Shown here piece by piece: positions 53,128 through 63,539 of a stretch of DNA of 64,000 bases. Every line of letters starts with the position of its first letter. The stretch's first letter is position 1. This DNA is from Microcoleus sp. FACHB-68 (GTDB lineage: Bacteria > Cyanobacteriota > Cyanobacteriia > Cyanobacteriales > Oscillatoriaceae): contig NZ_JACJOT010000013.1 of NCBI RefSeq assembly GCF_014695715.1, forward strand, positions 124,001-188,000, in the 5' to 3' direction. The notes under the pieces are model-generated. The model saw only the letters and a list, made by a program, of their open reading frames with translations. It was not told the origin of the DNA and made no database searches. The translations under genes were made by a program, and so were the position numbers.

Positions 53128-56100
53128 ATGCTTACCATTCCTGGCATTTCTGTTACAGCGCAAATCTATGAAAGCGCCAACTCCATTGTATATCGAGGAA
53201 TTCGACAGTCAGATGCTCAACCCCTGATCCTCAAAGTTCTTAAACAAGATTATCCGACGCCGGCTCAACTCAGTCGCTATCGCACAGAGTATCACATTAC
53301 CCAATCTCTGGATCTGGCAGGAGTGGTTAAGGCTTATGACTTACGGAAATATCAAAATACCCTGGTGATGTTTCTCGAAGATTTTGGCGGAATATCTTTG
53401 AAGCATTGGCTGCAGCAATGCCAATTTCCTTTAGAGGAATTTCTCAAAATTGCGATTGCAACAGTAGACGCATTAGGGCACATTCATGCCGCGAATATTA
53501 TTCACAAAGATATTAATCCATCTAACGTTGTTTTCAACAAAGAAACCAACCAATTAAAAATTATTGACTTCGGAATCTCCACCAAGTTAACGCGGGAAAC
53601 ACCGGCTTTAAAAAATCCTAACGTTTTAGAAGGTACTTTAGCTTATATGTCGCCGGAACAAACCGGCAGGATGAACCGAGCTTTAGATTATCGCACAGAT
53701 TTTTACTCGCTTGGGGTTACCTTTTACGAACTGCTGACGAATCAATTACCTTTTGAAACGGATGATGCGCTGGAATTAGTTCACTACCATATTGCTAAGG
53801 TGCCGGTGTCGCCATCTGAGTTAAATCCAGAAATTTCCCCCATTCTCTCAGATATCGTCATGAAACTTTTAGCAAAAACTGCTGAGGAAAGATATCAAAG
53901 TGCCTGGGGACTTAAAGCGGATTTAGAAAAATGTTTAAACCAGTTAAATTTAACGAGGAAAATAGCAAGTTTTGAACTAGCCGGTGAAGATATTTCAGAG
54001 CGATTTCAAACTTCGCAAAAACTCTATGGAAGAGAACAAGAAGTTGCCACCTTATTAACCGCTTTTGAGCGCGTCACTCACGCCCAGAGCGAACTAATGC
54101 TGATTGCCGGCTATTCTGGAATCGGTAAATCAGTCTTAGTACAAGAACTTTATAAACCCATTACCCAAAAACGCGGCTATTTCATTTCCGGTAAATTCGA
54201 CCAATATCAGCGTAATATTCCCTATAGCGCCCTTGTTATCGCTTTTCAAGAATTAATCAAAAACCTGTTAACTGAAAGTGAAGCGCAACTAAATCTATGG
54301 CGAGAAAAGTTATTAACAGCTTTGGGAATTAACGGGCAAGTCATTACCGATGTCATTCCAGAAATCGAATTAATTATCGGCAAGCAACCCCCTGTCCCAG
54401 AAGTCGGCCCAAATGAATCTCAAAATCGGTTTAATTTAGTTTTTCAAAACTTTATTAAAGTCTTTACGAAACCTGAACATCCCCTCGCATTATTTATCGA
54501 TGATTTGCAGTGGGCAGATGGCGCATCGTTAAAATTAATGCAGCTTTTAATGAGTGCCGCCTCCCCTGGATTATTTTTAATCGGTGCCTATCGGGACAAC
54601 GAAGTTTCCGCAGCACATCCGGTTATGTTAACTTTAGATGAAATTACCAAAGCCGGCGCAATTATCGAGCGCATTTTTCTATCGCCCTTAGACTTACCAA
54701 CTATCACACACCTAATTGGCGATACCCTCAAGTGTGAAACGGAAAGAGTTCAGCATTTAGCTGAGTTAGTGAAGTTTAAAACCGGCGGCAATCCCTTCTT
54801 TATGAATGAATTTTTGAAATCACTTTATACAGAAGAATTGTTAAAATTTGATATTGAAATTCGCCAGTGGCAGTGGAGTTTAGAGCAAATTCAATCGCGC
54901 GGCTTCACCGATAACGTCGTTGAACTCATGGCCGACAAGATTCAAAAGTTGCCAAAAAATACGCAAGATTTGTTAAAGCAAGCTGCCTGCATGGGTAATC
55001 AATTTAACTTAAATACCCTTGCCTTGATTGACGCTAAACTTTTGCGAGAAACGGTTGACGATTTATATCCAGCCGTCGCTGAGAATTTAGTGGTTCCTAT
55101 TGGCAATATGGGAGAAATAGAATTAGCAATTGATGCAACTGAACTCACCACTCGCTCATTACCAACAGTCTCATCCCAATCCCTGGAATATAAATTTGTT
55201 CACGATAGAATTCAGCAGGCTGCTTATTCCCTAATTGTCGAACAAGATAAGCCTGTTATCCACCGGCACATCGGGCAACTGCTGCTAAAAAATCTTCCTG
55301 AAAGCAAACGAGAAGAGAAAATCTTTGACATTGTTAATCAACTAAATTTTGGCATTAAACTGATCTCTAACCAGCTAGAAAGAAATGAACTAGCACAGTT
55401 AAACTTAGTTGTCGGCAAGAAAGCAAAATTATCCGCAGCCTATCAGCCGGCTTTAAGTTATTTGCAAACCGGCATCAACCTCTTAGCAACCAATTGCTGG
55501 CAGCAACAGTATGAACTCACCCTCTCACTGCACACAGAAGCAGCTGAAATTGCCTATCTCAACGCTGACTTTGTCTTAATGGAGAAATTTTTTGAGGCAG
55601 TCGTGTCCCAAGCAAAAACAGTCTTAGACACAGTGAAAGTGTATGAGGTAAAAATTCTGGTAGAGACTGTACAAAGCAAGTTTAATGAAGCCATCAATAT
55701 TGGACTAGAAGTGTTAAATTTACTAGGAGTAAAGTTGCCTAAACAACCTAATAAAGTAGATGTTTTAAGGGGACTGCTGCAAACAAAGTTTAGGATCGGG
55801 TTTAAATCAATTGCAAGCTTAGTGGACTTGCCGGTGATGAGTGATCCTTACCCAAAAGCAGCGATGCGTATCCTCACAAGAATTGCCCCCGCCACCTACT
55901 TTGCTGCAACGCTTCTATTGCCAGTTATTGTGTTTCAACAAATTCACTTATCTATTAAGTGGGGAAACACGAGTGACTCTGCTTTTAGCTATAGTTTATA
56001 TGGAATGATTCTCTGTGGGGTAGTTGGAGATATTCAGAGTGGCAGTCAATTTGGTAAACTCGCTCTTAATGTGATCTCCCGACTTGATGCAAGGGCTTTT

Positions 56101-58503
56101 AGAACCATGACGGGATATACTGTCTCTACCTTTATCACGCACTGGGTAGAGCCTCTCAAGGAAGTAGTAAATTTACTGCGGGAAGTTTACACGTTTGGAC
56201 TGCAAACAGGAGATTTGCAATTCGGTAGCTATGCAATCCACGTCTACTGCTCCATGAGCTTTCTGAGCGGCTCGGAATTGGTGAAATTGGAACCAGAGAT
56301 GGAAATTTATGCTCAGAATCTGCGTCAAATGGGACAAGAAACAGCTTTTAATATGCAAGACGTAGTGCATCAAGTTGTTTTAAATTTGCTAAGTAAAATT
56401 GAAAACCCTTGTAATTTAATTGGCAAAGCTTTCGACGAGCAGGTGATGCTGCCAAGACTAAACAGCCAAAATGATCGCACCACACTTGGTATTTTTTACT
56501 TCAATAAATTGATGCTTTGCGTTATGTTTTGTGAACTAGATCTGGCAATTAAAAATGTTGAATTAGGTGAACAATACCTTGATGGCAACACATCTACTTG
56601 CACAGTTGTTCACTTCTATTTTTATGAATCTTTAGCGCGTCTAGCCGTGGCAACAGATGCTCAGCAGTCAGAACAAAGTCGCCAAATACAGAAGGTTGTT
56701 AGCAACCAGAAAAAAATGAAAAAATGGGCACACCATGCCCCAGCTAATAACCTGCATAAATATTATTTGGTAGAGGCTGAGATTTGTCGAATTAGGGGAA
56801 AATATGCCTTAGCCATAGAATTTTATGATCGCGCGATTTCCCTTGCGAAAGAACACGAATACATCCACGAAGCCGCTCTTGCTTACGAACTTGCTGCCAA
56901 GTTTTATCTATTCCAAGGAAAAGAATTAACAGCTAAAGCTTATATGCAGGAGGCTCGGTACTGCTATCAGCTTTGGGGAGCAACGGCCAAGGTCAAGCAT
57001 TTAGAAATGCGACACGGCAACTTATTGGCTGCAAATCAAGAGAGTAGTCAAAATACTAAAGCGACCACAACACCGACTACCGGGTCAAAACACAGTCTTG
57101 ATATTGGCACAGTGATGAAGGCTTCTCAGGCAATTTCAGGTGAAATTGTGCTGGATAAGTTACTGTCTAGCTTGATGAAAATTTTGATTGAAAATGCCGG
57201 CGCACAAAAAGGCTATCTCATTTTAGAAAATCGAGGAAAGCTGCTAATTGAAGCGGAAGGGGCAATCGATTCTGAGCAGGTGAACGTACTTCAATCAATG
57301 CCGTTTGAGAAGTTCCAAAGCGCTTCTCAAGCAATTATCAATTATGTCTGCCGTACTCAAGAAAGTGTGGTTTTGAATGATGCGGCTCGTGAGGGGCAAT
57401 TTACCAAAGATCAGTACATCCAAGAACATCAGCCGAAATCGGTTCTCTGCGTACCCCTGATTAATCAAGGAAAACTGGTGAGTATTGTTTATCTGGAAAA
57501 TAATCTCACAGCCGGCGCGTTTACTGCTGAACGCGTGGAAGTGATTAAACTATTATCTTCTCAAGCGGCAGTTTCTATAGAAAATGCTAAGCTTTATACG
57601 GAAGTTAGGGAAAATGAGAGCCGGCTTGCTCAACTTAACTTGGATTTAGAGCAAGCTTTAGAAGCAGAATTAGAACTCTCTAGATCAGCAAGTCTCTTTG
57701 TTCCCAATCAATTCTTATCTTTGCTGGGTTATCAAAAGTTGACAGAAGCAAAGTTAGGAGATTCTGTCCAATTAGAAATGTCGATTCTATTTTCCGATAT
57801 CCGCGATTTTACAACGATTTCGGAAGGGATTACTCCGCCGGAGAATTTCAAGTTTATTAATTCTTATCTGTCTTGCATGGAACCGGCAATCGTTGAAAAT
57901 AATGGTTTTATCGATAAATATATCGGGGATGCAATTATGGCATTATTTAGCGGCGAGGCAGATAATGCCGTGAAAGCCGGCATTTCTATGCTCCACCGGC
58001 TTGCCCAATACAACCAATATCGCACCAGTTCTGGCTATCATCCCATTCAAATTGGCATCGGTATCAACACTGGCACCTTAATGTTAGGAACCGTTGGCGG
58101 ACAAAATCGCATGGATGGCACCGTAATTAGTGATGCGGTAAATCTAGCTTCGCGCGTAGAAGGTTTAACCAAAAATTATGGCCTGCCCTTATTAATAACC
58201 CAACAAACTTATGAACGATTGACGAAGCCGGCAGACTATGCAATTCGCACGATTGACACCGTAAATGTTAAAGGCAAATCCCAAGCCGTCACAGTTTATG
58301 AAATCTTTGAAGCTGACCCGCCGGCACTTAAAGCTGGTAAATTAAATACCCTACAATCATTTACAGAAGCCCTATCGCTCTACAATCTGAAACAGTTCAA
58401 TAAGGCGGCGCAACTGTTTGAAGAGTGCCTGAGTATCAATCCAGGCGATAAAGTCGCTCAAATTTATCGGCAACGCTGCTATCAGAATCGGCCCGAAATA
58501 TAG
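53128..58503 (+). CDS. Ser/Thr kinase - AAA ATPase - GAF - adenylate cyclase fusion
   Basis: A 1791-residue signalling protein. Residues 10-270 are a protein kinase with HAANIIHKDINPSNVVF (HKD for HRD) and KIIDFGIS. The AAA/STAND ATPase has Walker A GYSGIGKS at 328-335 and LALFIDDLQWAD as Walker B. A long helical (TPR-like) region follows to about 1310, then a GAF domain (about 1340-1490) and a class III cyclase (about 1550-1720) with both metal Asp in SILFSDIRDFT, GDAIMALF, and the N-R pair in NLASRVE. It is like the large cyanobacterial STHK proteins, but with a cyclase instead of a histidine kinase. Its product should be cAMP. Signal unknown. Confidence 0.93.
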   Translation: MLTIPGISVTAQIYESANSIVYRGIRQSDAQPLILKVLKQDYPTPAQLSRYRTEYHITQSLDLAGVVKAYDLRKYQNTLVMFLEDFGGISLKHWLQQCQFPLEEFLKIAIATVDALGHIHAANIIHKDINPSNVVFNKETNQLKIIDFGISTKLTRETPALKNPNVLEGTLAYMSPEQTGRMNRALDYRTDFYSLGVTFYELLTNQLPFETDDALELVHYHIAKVPVSPSELNPEISPILSDIVMKLLAKTAEERYQSAWGLKADLEKCLNQLNLTRKIASFELAGEDISERFQTSQKLYGREQEVATLLTAFERVTHAQSELMLIAGYSGIGKSVLVQELYKPITQKRGYFISGKFDQYQRNIPYSALVIAFQELIKNLLTESEAQLNLWREKLLTALGINGQVITDVIPEIELIIGKQPPVPEVGPNESQNRFNLVFQNFIKVFTKPEHPLALFIDDLQWADGASLKLMQLLMSAASPGLFLIGAYRDNEVSAAHPVMLTLDEITKAGAIIERIFLSPLDLPTITHLIGDTLKCETERVQHLAELVKFKTGGNPFFMNEFLKSLYTEELLKFDIEIRQWQWSLEQIQSRGFTDNVVELMADKIQKLPKNTQDLLKQAACMGNQFNLNTLALIDAKLLRETVDDLYPAVAENLVVPIGNMGEIELAIDATELTTRSLPTVSSQSLEYKFVHDRIQQAAYSLIVEQDKPVIHRHIGQLLLKNLPESKREEKIFDIVNQLNFGIKLISNQLERNELAQLNLVVGKKAKLSAAYQPALSYLQTGINLLATNCWQQQYELTLSLHTEAAEIAYLNADFVLMEKFFEAVVSQAKTVLDTVKVYEVKILVETVQSKFNEAINIGLEVLNLLGVKLPKQPNKVDVLRGLLQTKFRIGFKSIASLVDLPVMSDPYPKAAMRILTRIAPATYFAATLLLPVIVFQQIHLSIKWGNTSDSAFSYSLYGMILCGVVGDIQSGSQFGKLALNVISRLDARAFRTMTGYTVSTFITHWVEPLKEVVNLLREVYTFGLQTGDLQFGSYAIHVYCSMSFLSGSELVKLEPEMEIYAQNLRQMGQETAFNMQDVVHQVVLNLLSKIENPCNLIGKAFDEQVMLPRLNSQNDRTTLGIFYFNKLMLCVMFCELDLAIKNVELGEQYLDGNTSTCTVVHFYFYESLARLAVATDAQQSEQSRQIQKVVSNQKKMKKWAHHAPANNLHKYYLVEAEICRIRGKYALAIEFYDRAISLAKEHEYIHEAALAYELAAKFYLFQGKELTAKAYMQEARYCYQLWGATAKVKHLEMRHGNLLAANQESSQNTKATTTPTTGSKHSLDIGTVMKASQAISGEIVLDKLLSSLMKILIENAGAQKGYLILENRGKLLIEAEGAIDSEQVNVLQSMPFEKFQSASQAIINYVCRTQESVVLNDAAREGQFTKDQYIQEHQPKSVLCVPLINQGKLVSIVYLENNLTAGAFTAERVEVIKLLSSQAAVSIENAKLYTEVRENESRLAQLNLDLEQALEAELELSRSASLFVPNQFLSLLGYQKLTEAKLGDSVQLEMSILFSDIRDFTTISEGITPPENFKFINSYLSCMEPAIVENNGFIDKYIGDAIMALFSGEADNAVKAGISMLHRLAQYNQYRTSSGYHPIQIGIGINTGTLMLGTVGGQNRMDGTVISDAVNLASRVEGLTKNYGLPLLITQQTYERLTKPADYAIRTIDTVNVKGKSQAVTVYEIFEADPPALKAGKLNTLQSFTEALSLYNLKQFNKAAQLFEECLSINPGDKVAQIYRQRCYQNRPEI

Positions 58504-58679
58504 CGTTAGCTGCTAATAACTATCTATAAGTAATTGTAAATCGTTGCTAAGAAGATAATGAACCAGTTGGTTGTAACGTACAACGATTAGGCGAGAGAAA
58601 CTGTCGTAGTGAACGGAATGGGAACCCAAGTAAAGTAAAATTTTCTTTACATCCGCCCTTCGCACACCTGTTGACCCTC

Positions 58680-60191
58680 ATGTATTGCGACTACCTGGTA
58701 CAAATCCTCACTGCCCGTGTCTATGATGTTGCCCAGGAATCGCCCCTGGAGTATGCCCCAAATTTATCTACACGGCTGAATAACAAACTCCTGCTGAAGC
58801 GGGAGGATATGCAGTCTGTGTTTTCCTTCAAGCTGCGGGGGGCTTATAACAAAATGGTGAATTTGTCACCGGCACAACTCGCACAGGGAGTCATTGCCGC
58901 ATCCGCCGGCAACCATGCCCAAGGCGTCGCCCTCGGTGCGAGTCGGCTAGGAACCCGCGCGATCATCGTCATGCCCGTAACCACGCCCCAGGTGAAAGTA
59001 GATGCAGTTAAAGCCCGTGGGGGAGAGGTGGTATTGCATGGGGATACTTACGATGATGCCTACGCGTTTGCCCGTCAACTGGAAGCAGAAAAGGGCTTAA
59101 CTTTTATTCATCCCTTTGACGATCCCCACGTTATTGCCGGCCAGGGTACAATCGGCATGGAAATTTTGCGGCAATGCCAGCAACCGATTCATGCGATTTT
59201 TGTGGCGATTGGCGGGGGCGGATTAATTTCTGGGATTGCAGCCTACGTGAAGCGAATTCGTCCCGATATTAAAATTATTGGCGTAGAACCTGTCGATGCC
59301 GATGCCATGTATCGATCCCTCAAAGCCGGCAAACGAGTGAGATTACCCCAGGTTGGCTTATTTGCGGATGGGGTAGCAGTACGGGAAGTTGGAGAAGAAA
59401 CCTTTTGGCTGTGTCAGCAGTATGTCGATGAAATCATTCTGGTCGATACAGATGCCACCTGCGCTGCGATTAAAGACGTATTTGAAGATACGCGCTCAAT
59501 TTTAGAGCCGGCAGGTGCTTTAGCGATCGCCGGTGCCAAAGCATACGTTGAACGGGAGCAAATTGAAGGGCAAACTTTAATTGCTATTGCCTGCGGTGCC
59601 AATATGAACTTTGATCGCCTCCGTTTCGTAGCAGAAAGAGCAGAATTTGGTGAACGCCGCGAAGCCATTTATGCTGTCACAATTCCCGAAGAACCGGGCA
59701 GTCTTCGCAAGTTTTGTGAATGTCTTGGCAGACGCAATCTGACTGAATTTAGCTATCGCATTGCGGATGAAACAGAAGCTCATATTTTTGTCGGCGTGCA
59801 AATTCAAAACCGTGCCGATGCTGCAAAAATGGCAGAAAGTTTTGAAGCTTACGGATTCAAAACGCTTGACTTAACGGATGACGAACTCACGAAATTGCAC
59901 CTGCGTCACATGGTTGGTGGACGTTCTCGCCTCGCTCATCATGAATTACTCTACCGTTTCGAGTTCCCCGAACGTCCCGGTGCATTAATGAAATTTGTCA
60001 GTTCTATGAGTCCCGATTGGAATATTAGTATGTTCCACTATCGCAACAACGGTGCCGACTACGGGCGAATTGTTGTTGGGATGCAAGTTCCTCCTCATGA
60101 AATGGAAGAGTGGCAGGCATTTCTTGAAACCCTTGGCTATCGCTATTGGGATGAAAGTCAAAATCCGGCTTACAAATTGTTTTTGGGATAG
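58680..60191 (+). CDS. ilvA: Threonine ammonia-lyase, biosynthetic
   Basis: A 503-residue PLP enzyme that makes 2-oxobutanoate, the first step to isoleucine. The PLP lysine lies in SVFSFKLRGAYNK; the glycine loop IGGGGLISGIA is present; two ACT-like regulatory units (about 325-500) bind isoleucine/valine. I start at the ATG at 58680; a TTG at 58671 adds three residues. Confidence 0.95.
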   Translation: MYCDYLVQILTARVYDVAQESPLEYAPNLSTRLNNKLLLKREDMQSVFSFKLRGAYNKMVNLSPAQLAQGVIAASAGNHAQGVALGASRLGTRAIIVMPVTTPQVKVDAVKARGGEVVLHGDTYDDAYAFARQLEAEKGLTFIHPFDDPHVIAGQGTIGMEILRQCQQPIHAIFVAIGGGGLISGIAAYVKRIRPDIKIIGVEPVDADAMYRSLKAGKRVRLPQVGLFADGVAVREVGEETFWLCQQYVDEIILVDTDATCAAIKDVFEDTRSILEPAGALAIAGAKAYVEREQIEGQTLIAIACGANMNFDRLRFVAERAEFGERREAIYAVTIPEEPGSLRKFCECLGRRNLTEFSYRIADETEAHIFVGVQIQNRADAAKMAESFEAYGFKTLDLTDDELTKLHLRHMVGGRSRLAHHELLYRFEFPERPGALMKFVSSMSPDWNISMFHYRNNGADYGRIVVGMQVPPHEMEEWQAFLETLGYRYWDESQNPAYKLFLG

Positions 60192-60259
60192 GGTGATTTT
60201 ACCAGCAGCGAATCTAATTTTTTAGAATTAAGGAAAGAACGCTAGGTTTTCACCTTTTT

Positions 60260-60757
60260 ATGCAAACACCTCAAACCGAACAAACAGCGAAAACCTCAAT
60301 GCACAGTCTCTATGAAACTGACTTTTATGCCTGGACGCAGGAACAAGCAAAACTCCTTAAAGATCAGCAATGGAGCCGGCTCGATCTGTCTAATTTAATC
60401 GAGGAAATTGAGTCGTTGGGAAAACAACAACGCGCGGAATTAAGAAATCGCTTGAGTATTTTGATTGGGCATTTGCTTAAATGGGAATACCAAATCTCAA
60501 AACGAAGTCGTAGCTGGTTGAATACAATTCGCATCCAGCGTATGGACGTATTAGAGTTGCTCAAAGAAAATCCGAGTCTTAAGCCTTATCTGCAAGAAGC
60601 TCTCCAAACAGCCTACGCCAAAGGACTGGCATTAGCTTCGGGAGAAACAAACCTGCCTCTAAAAACCTTCCCGACAAATTGCCCTTATCCTTTAGAAGAT
60701 ATTTTGAGTGATTGCTTTTATCCAGGCGAACCGGCGACGGATGACGTGATGCAATAA
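60260..60757 (+). CDS. DUF29 family protein
   Basis: A 165-residue helical protein with the DUF29 signature: SLYETDFYAWTQEQAKLL, DLSNLIEEIESLGKQQRAEL, LLKWEYQ and PYPLEDILSDCFYPG. A cyanobacterial and proteobacterial family of unknown role, often in many copies. Confidence 0.92.
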   Translation: MQTPQTEQTAKTSMHSLYETDFYAWTQEQAKLLKDQQWSRLDLSNLIEEIESLGKQQRAELRNRLSILIGHLLKWEYQISKRSRSWLNTIRIQRMDVLELLKENPSLKPYLQEALQTAYAKGLALASGETNLPLKTFPTNCPYPLEDILSDCFYPGEPATDDVMQ

Positions 60758-60805
60758 TCGCGACTCAAACTTTATGAGATCATTCCTGGCGACTGCAAGA
60801 ATATA

Positions 60806-60840
60806 GAAAAGGCCCAAGCATCGCTGCTTGAGCCTTTCTA
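60806..60840. terminator. Bidirectional terminator between DUF29 gene and rbp
   Basis: An imperfect stem AAAGGCCCAAGCA / TGCTTGAGCCTTT around TCGC. On the minus strand it ends CCTTTTCTAT, which suits the rbp transcript. Confidence 0.75.
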
Positions 60841-60938
60841 GATAACTATTCAGTGAATAAGATTAACAAAGCTCAGACAGCGACAAGTGATTTATAATCA
60901 GCTAGGACTGAGGAGCTAAAAGTGATTAATCTTAGAGC

Positions 60939-61244
60939 TTAGTACCGGCGAGAAAAGCTGTCGTTACGACGACCGCCGCCACCACCACCAGAACCACGAT
61001 CTTCACGGGGCTTAGCCTTGTTCACTTTCATGTCACGGCCCATCCACTCAGCACCGTCAAGTGCTTCAATAGCTGCCGTTTCTTCAGCATCGCTACTCAT
61101 TTCCACAAAACCAAAGCCACGGAGTCTGCCAGTTTCCCGGTCAGTAGGTAGCTGAACGCGCTTTACAGAACCGTATTCTGCAAAAACGGCGCTCAGGTCT
61201 TCTTGAGTAACTTCGTAAGAAAGATTGCCTACATAAATAGACAT
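60939..61244 (-). CDS. rbp: Gly-rich RRM RNA-binding protein
   Basis: A 101-residue protein with one RRM (RNP2 IYVGNL, RNP1 RGFGFVEM) and a Gly/Arg tail (RGSGGGGGGRRNDSFSRRY). Cyanobacterial Rbp proteins with this tail are typically cold-induced. I start at the ATG at 61244 (MSIYVGNLSYEV); the longer frame to 61349 has no support and leaves room for a leader that could carry cold regulation. Confidence 0.94.
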   Translation of the reverse strand: MSIYVGNLSYEVTQEDLSAVFAEYGSVKRVQLPTDRETGRLRGFGFVEMSSDAEETAAIEALDGAEWMGRDMKVNKAKPREDRGSGGGGGGRRNDSFSRRY

Positions 61245-61646
61245 GTGTTGTCTCCAAAATCTAAGAGGTGTGGAGGGTGAGATTTCGGAGAGGAGCCTGC
61301 CAATACCAAAAGGAAAATGCCTGTCAATACTAAAAACAAACGCTGCCACCGAATTTCATTCCTATCCATTACTTTAACACAGGCTTGGAATTTTAGGAAA
61401 ACACGGAGATAATAATCATATAACTTAACATTGGAAGAAGACGAGCTTAACAAGTGTTGCTGTGGCTGGTGAATATCGCAAAGCATTTTGTGAGTTACAT
61501 TATTTTCTCCGCCAAAAATAATCAGGGAGTCTTGAGATCGAATGGCAGAATGACCCTGTCTAGGTTGAGGAGGGTTGCCCCCAGTTTTGGAAGATTTCCA
61601 GATGCGGGGAATCTGCCGGCTCATTGAGGACTCCTTTTAATGGTTG
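61245..61646. other. Leader/upstream region of rbp
   Basis: About 400 bases. A 131-codon minus frame (61229-61624) overlaps the rbp start and shows no family or ribosome site, so I treat it as chance. The region likely holds the rbp promoter and leader. Confidence 0.5.
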
Positions 61647-63335
61647 TCAAAACGGCGTATTTGCTTGTAGATGTAGAGTTTGCCCAGATTGGGGATGTCC
61701 AAAGCTGATTTCTCTGGCGTGCAAATGTAGCCGGCTGGCAACCGCATCGCATCCATAAAGGCGATCACCTAAAATAGGCATTCCCAGTCCTCGTGCATCA
61801 GCCGCGTGAACCCTTAGCTGATGGGTGCGTCCCGTCACCGGCACAAACTCCACACGAGTGTAGCCACCTTCCCTCGCTATCACCTGAAACCGAGTCAAAC
61901 TAGGTTTACCCCGCGTTTGATCCACTTTCTGATAGGGGCGATTTCCTGGATCTCCCCACAGTGGCAAATCAATGAAACCTTCTTCCACCGGCACCACACC
62001 CGAAAGGATCGCTTCATAAACTTTATTAATCTGCCGGTGTTGAAACTGCCGGCTCAATTGACGATAAGTGTCGAGATCGCGTGCTAACAGAAGAATTCCA
62101 GAGGTTTCTTGATCTAGACGATGTGCAGCCGCCAATGTCATACCATCCGGCAACAGATGACGCAGCCGGCTGAGGACACTATCTTGGTTATCACGATAAC
62201 GCCCAGGCACCGATAGTAATCCTGCCGGCTTGTTTACCGCAATCAGGTATTCATCTTCATAAATAATGGGGATCTCAGCAGAGAAAGCAGTGAGTCGAGG
62301 ATCGAGTGATAAAGTGAATTTCTCCCTCTCTCCCACTTTCCCTAATCCGGACAACAAAAACCCCATCAATGGCTGACAGCGTTCCGCACAGGCTCCATAG
62401 TATTGTCCCTGAATTTTGTCCTGACTGACAGACGCCGAACCCCACCAAAACTCCGCCATTGCAAGGGGTTTTAAACCTTGGGTTGCCGCATAGTGAAGTA
62501 GCTTCGGGGCGCAACAATCTCCTGTGCCGGTGGGCATCAAGCCTCCTGGCATCAATTGTTGCAACGATAAAGATTGCCCTGAAAAATTCGTCAGGCTGTA
62601 GGCAGCGTGCATCTGAGCCTGCAATTTCCGGGAAAGTGCTTTACGCTGTTGTTTCAGTTCCCTCATCTGCGTATCCGCCTGTTCAATCTCCTGCTTGATC
62701 GGCTGCAACGCTTCATCTCGCAGGCGTTTGAGTCTTCGTCGCTCAATTCCTTGCCGGCGGCTTTCTTCATCAAGTTGTTCGAGAGCATCAGTGAGTGTTT
62801 CTCCGGTCAGCGTTTCACTGAGTCTCTGCCGTTGTTCCTGTCGTTGCTGTTTACAATCTTGATGATGAGCGCTCATTTCTTGCAACTGCCGGTCAAACTC
62901 ACGACATAGTATTTCGTATTGTTGCCGTTGTGGAAGTTGCTTAAGGGTAATCAGTTGCTGTTTGATAGCCTCCAATTCAGCCAATGTGCCGGCTTCTTCT
63001 AGGGCAACTTGATCGCGTCCTGGAATGGGCGGAACCCAGCCATCCACAAGACTTTGACCATTCAGAAGCCCGGAGAAGGCTTTTAACACCCGTTGTTCGC
63101 CTGCCGGCAGTTCAACCAGCAATACCCCATACATCTTGCCCTCACCAGAGTAAGACTCATTGCCGGCAAGGTATTGCATTAAACCTCTGGAGATCGCTTC
63201 TACCAAAGGAGTGCGGGGCAGTCTCAGGATCTCACCACTTTGAGGACAGCGCCCTTCATAGTAATAGCGAGGCGATAAGCCGGCGGTTGCAGCATTACAG
63301 CCAATAAAATCTGAAAGCTGATGAAGAATTACCAT
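61647..63335 (-). CDS. RluA-family pseudouridine synthase with long N-terminal extension
   Basis: A 562-residue protein. The C-terminal 210 residues are a complete RluA-type synthase with the catalytic Asp in AHRLDQETSGILLLAR and GRTHQLRVHA. The first 350 residues are extra: a region with SPRYYYEGRCPQSGEILRLPRTP and a long Gln/Arg-rich coiled coil (about 145-245). Typical RluA proteins have about 220-330 residues. Start ATG at 63335; a GTG at 63368 adds 11 residues. It modifies rRNA or tRNA uridines; target unknown. Confidence 0.9.
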   Translation of the reverse strand: MVILHQLSDFIGCNAATAGLSPRYYYEGRCPQSGEILRLPRTPLVEAISRGLMQYLAGNESYSGEGKMYGVLLVELPAGEQRVLKAFSGLLNGQSLVDGWVPPIPGRDQVALEEAGTLAELEAIKQQLITLKQLPQRQQYEILCREFDRQLQEMSAHHQDCKQQRQEQRQRLSETLTGETLTDALEQLDEESRRQGIERRRLKRLRDEALQPIKQEIEQADTQMRELKQQRKALSRKLQAQMHAAYSLTNFSGQSLSLQQLMPGGLMPTGTGDCCAPKLLHYAATQGLKPLAMAEFWWGSASVSQDKIQGQYYGACAERCQPLMGFLLSGLGKVGEREKFTLSLDPRLTAFSAEIPIIYEDEYLIAVNKPAGLLSVPGRYRDNQDSVLSRLRHLLPDGMTLAAAHRLDQETSGILLLARDLDTYRQLSRQFQHRQINKVYEAILSGVVPVEEGFIDLPLWGDPGNRPYQKVDQTRGKPSLTRFQVIAREGGYTRVEFVPVTGRTHQLRVHAADARGLGMPILGDRLYGCDAVASRLHLHAREISFGHPQSGQTLHLQANTPF

Positions 63336-63421
63336 ACAAGGCTCGATCACAAATCTGGCTGATACCACTACCTGAGATTATTGTGTTCGAGCCTACTACT
63401 TTAAGGCATCTGGTGAATCAA

Positions 63422-63452
63422 CAAAAAAAAACTCAGCCAACCGACTGAGTTT
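63422..63452 (-). terminator. Terminator of the Psb34-like gene
   Basis: On the minus strand AAACTCAG...CTGAGTTT followed by TTTTTTG, about 90 bases behind the gene stop. Confidence 0.9.
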
Positions 63453-63539
63453 AGGAGACAGAGTCTACAGAGACTTCTTAAAAAAGAATTTAAACAAGAA
63501 TTTAAAGAAGAATTGACAAGAAAACAGAAAACCTCGCGT

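Noticed and set aside
61229-61624. 131-codon frame upstream of rbp
   Set aside because: It overlaps the rbp start, has no ribosome site and no family, and the rbp leader must be here.
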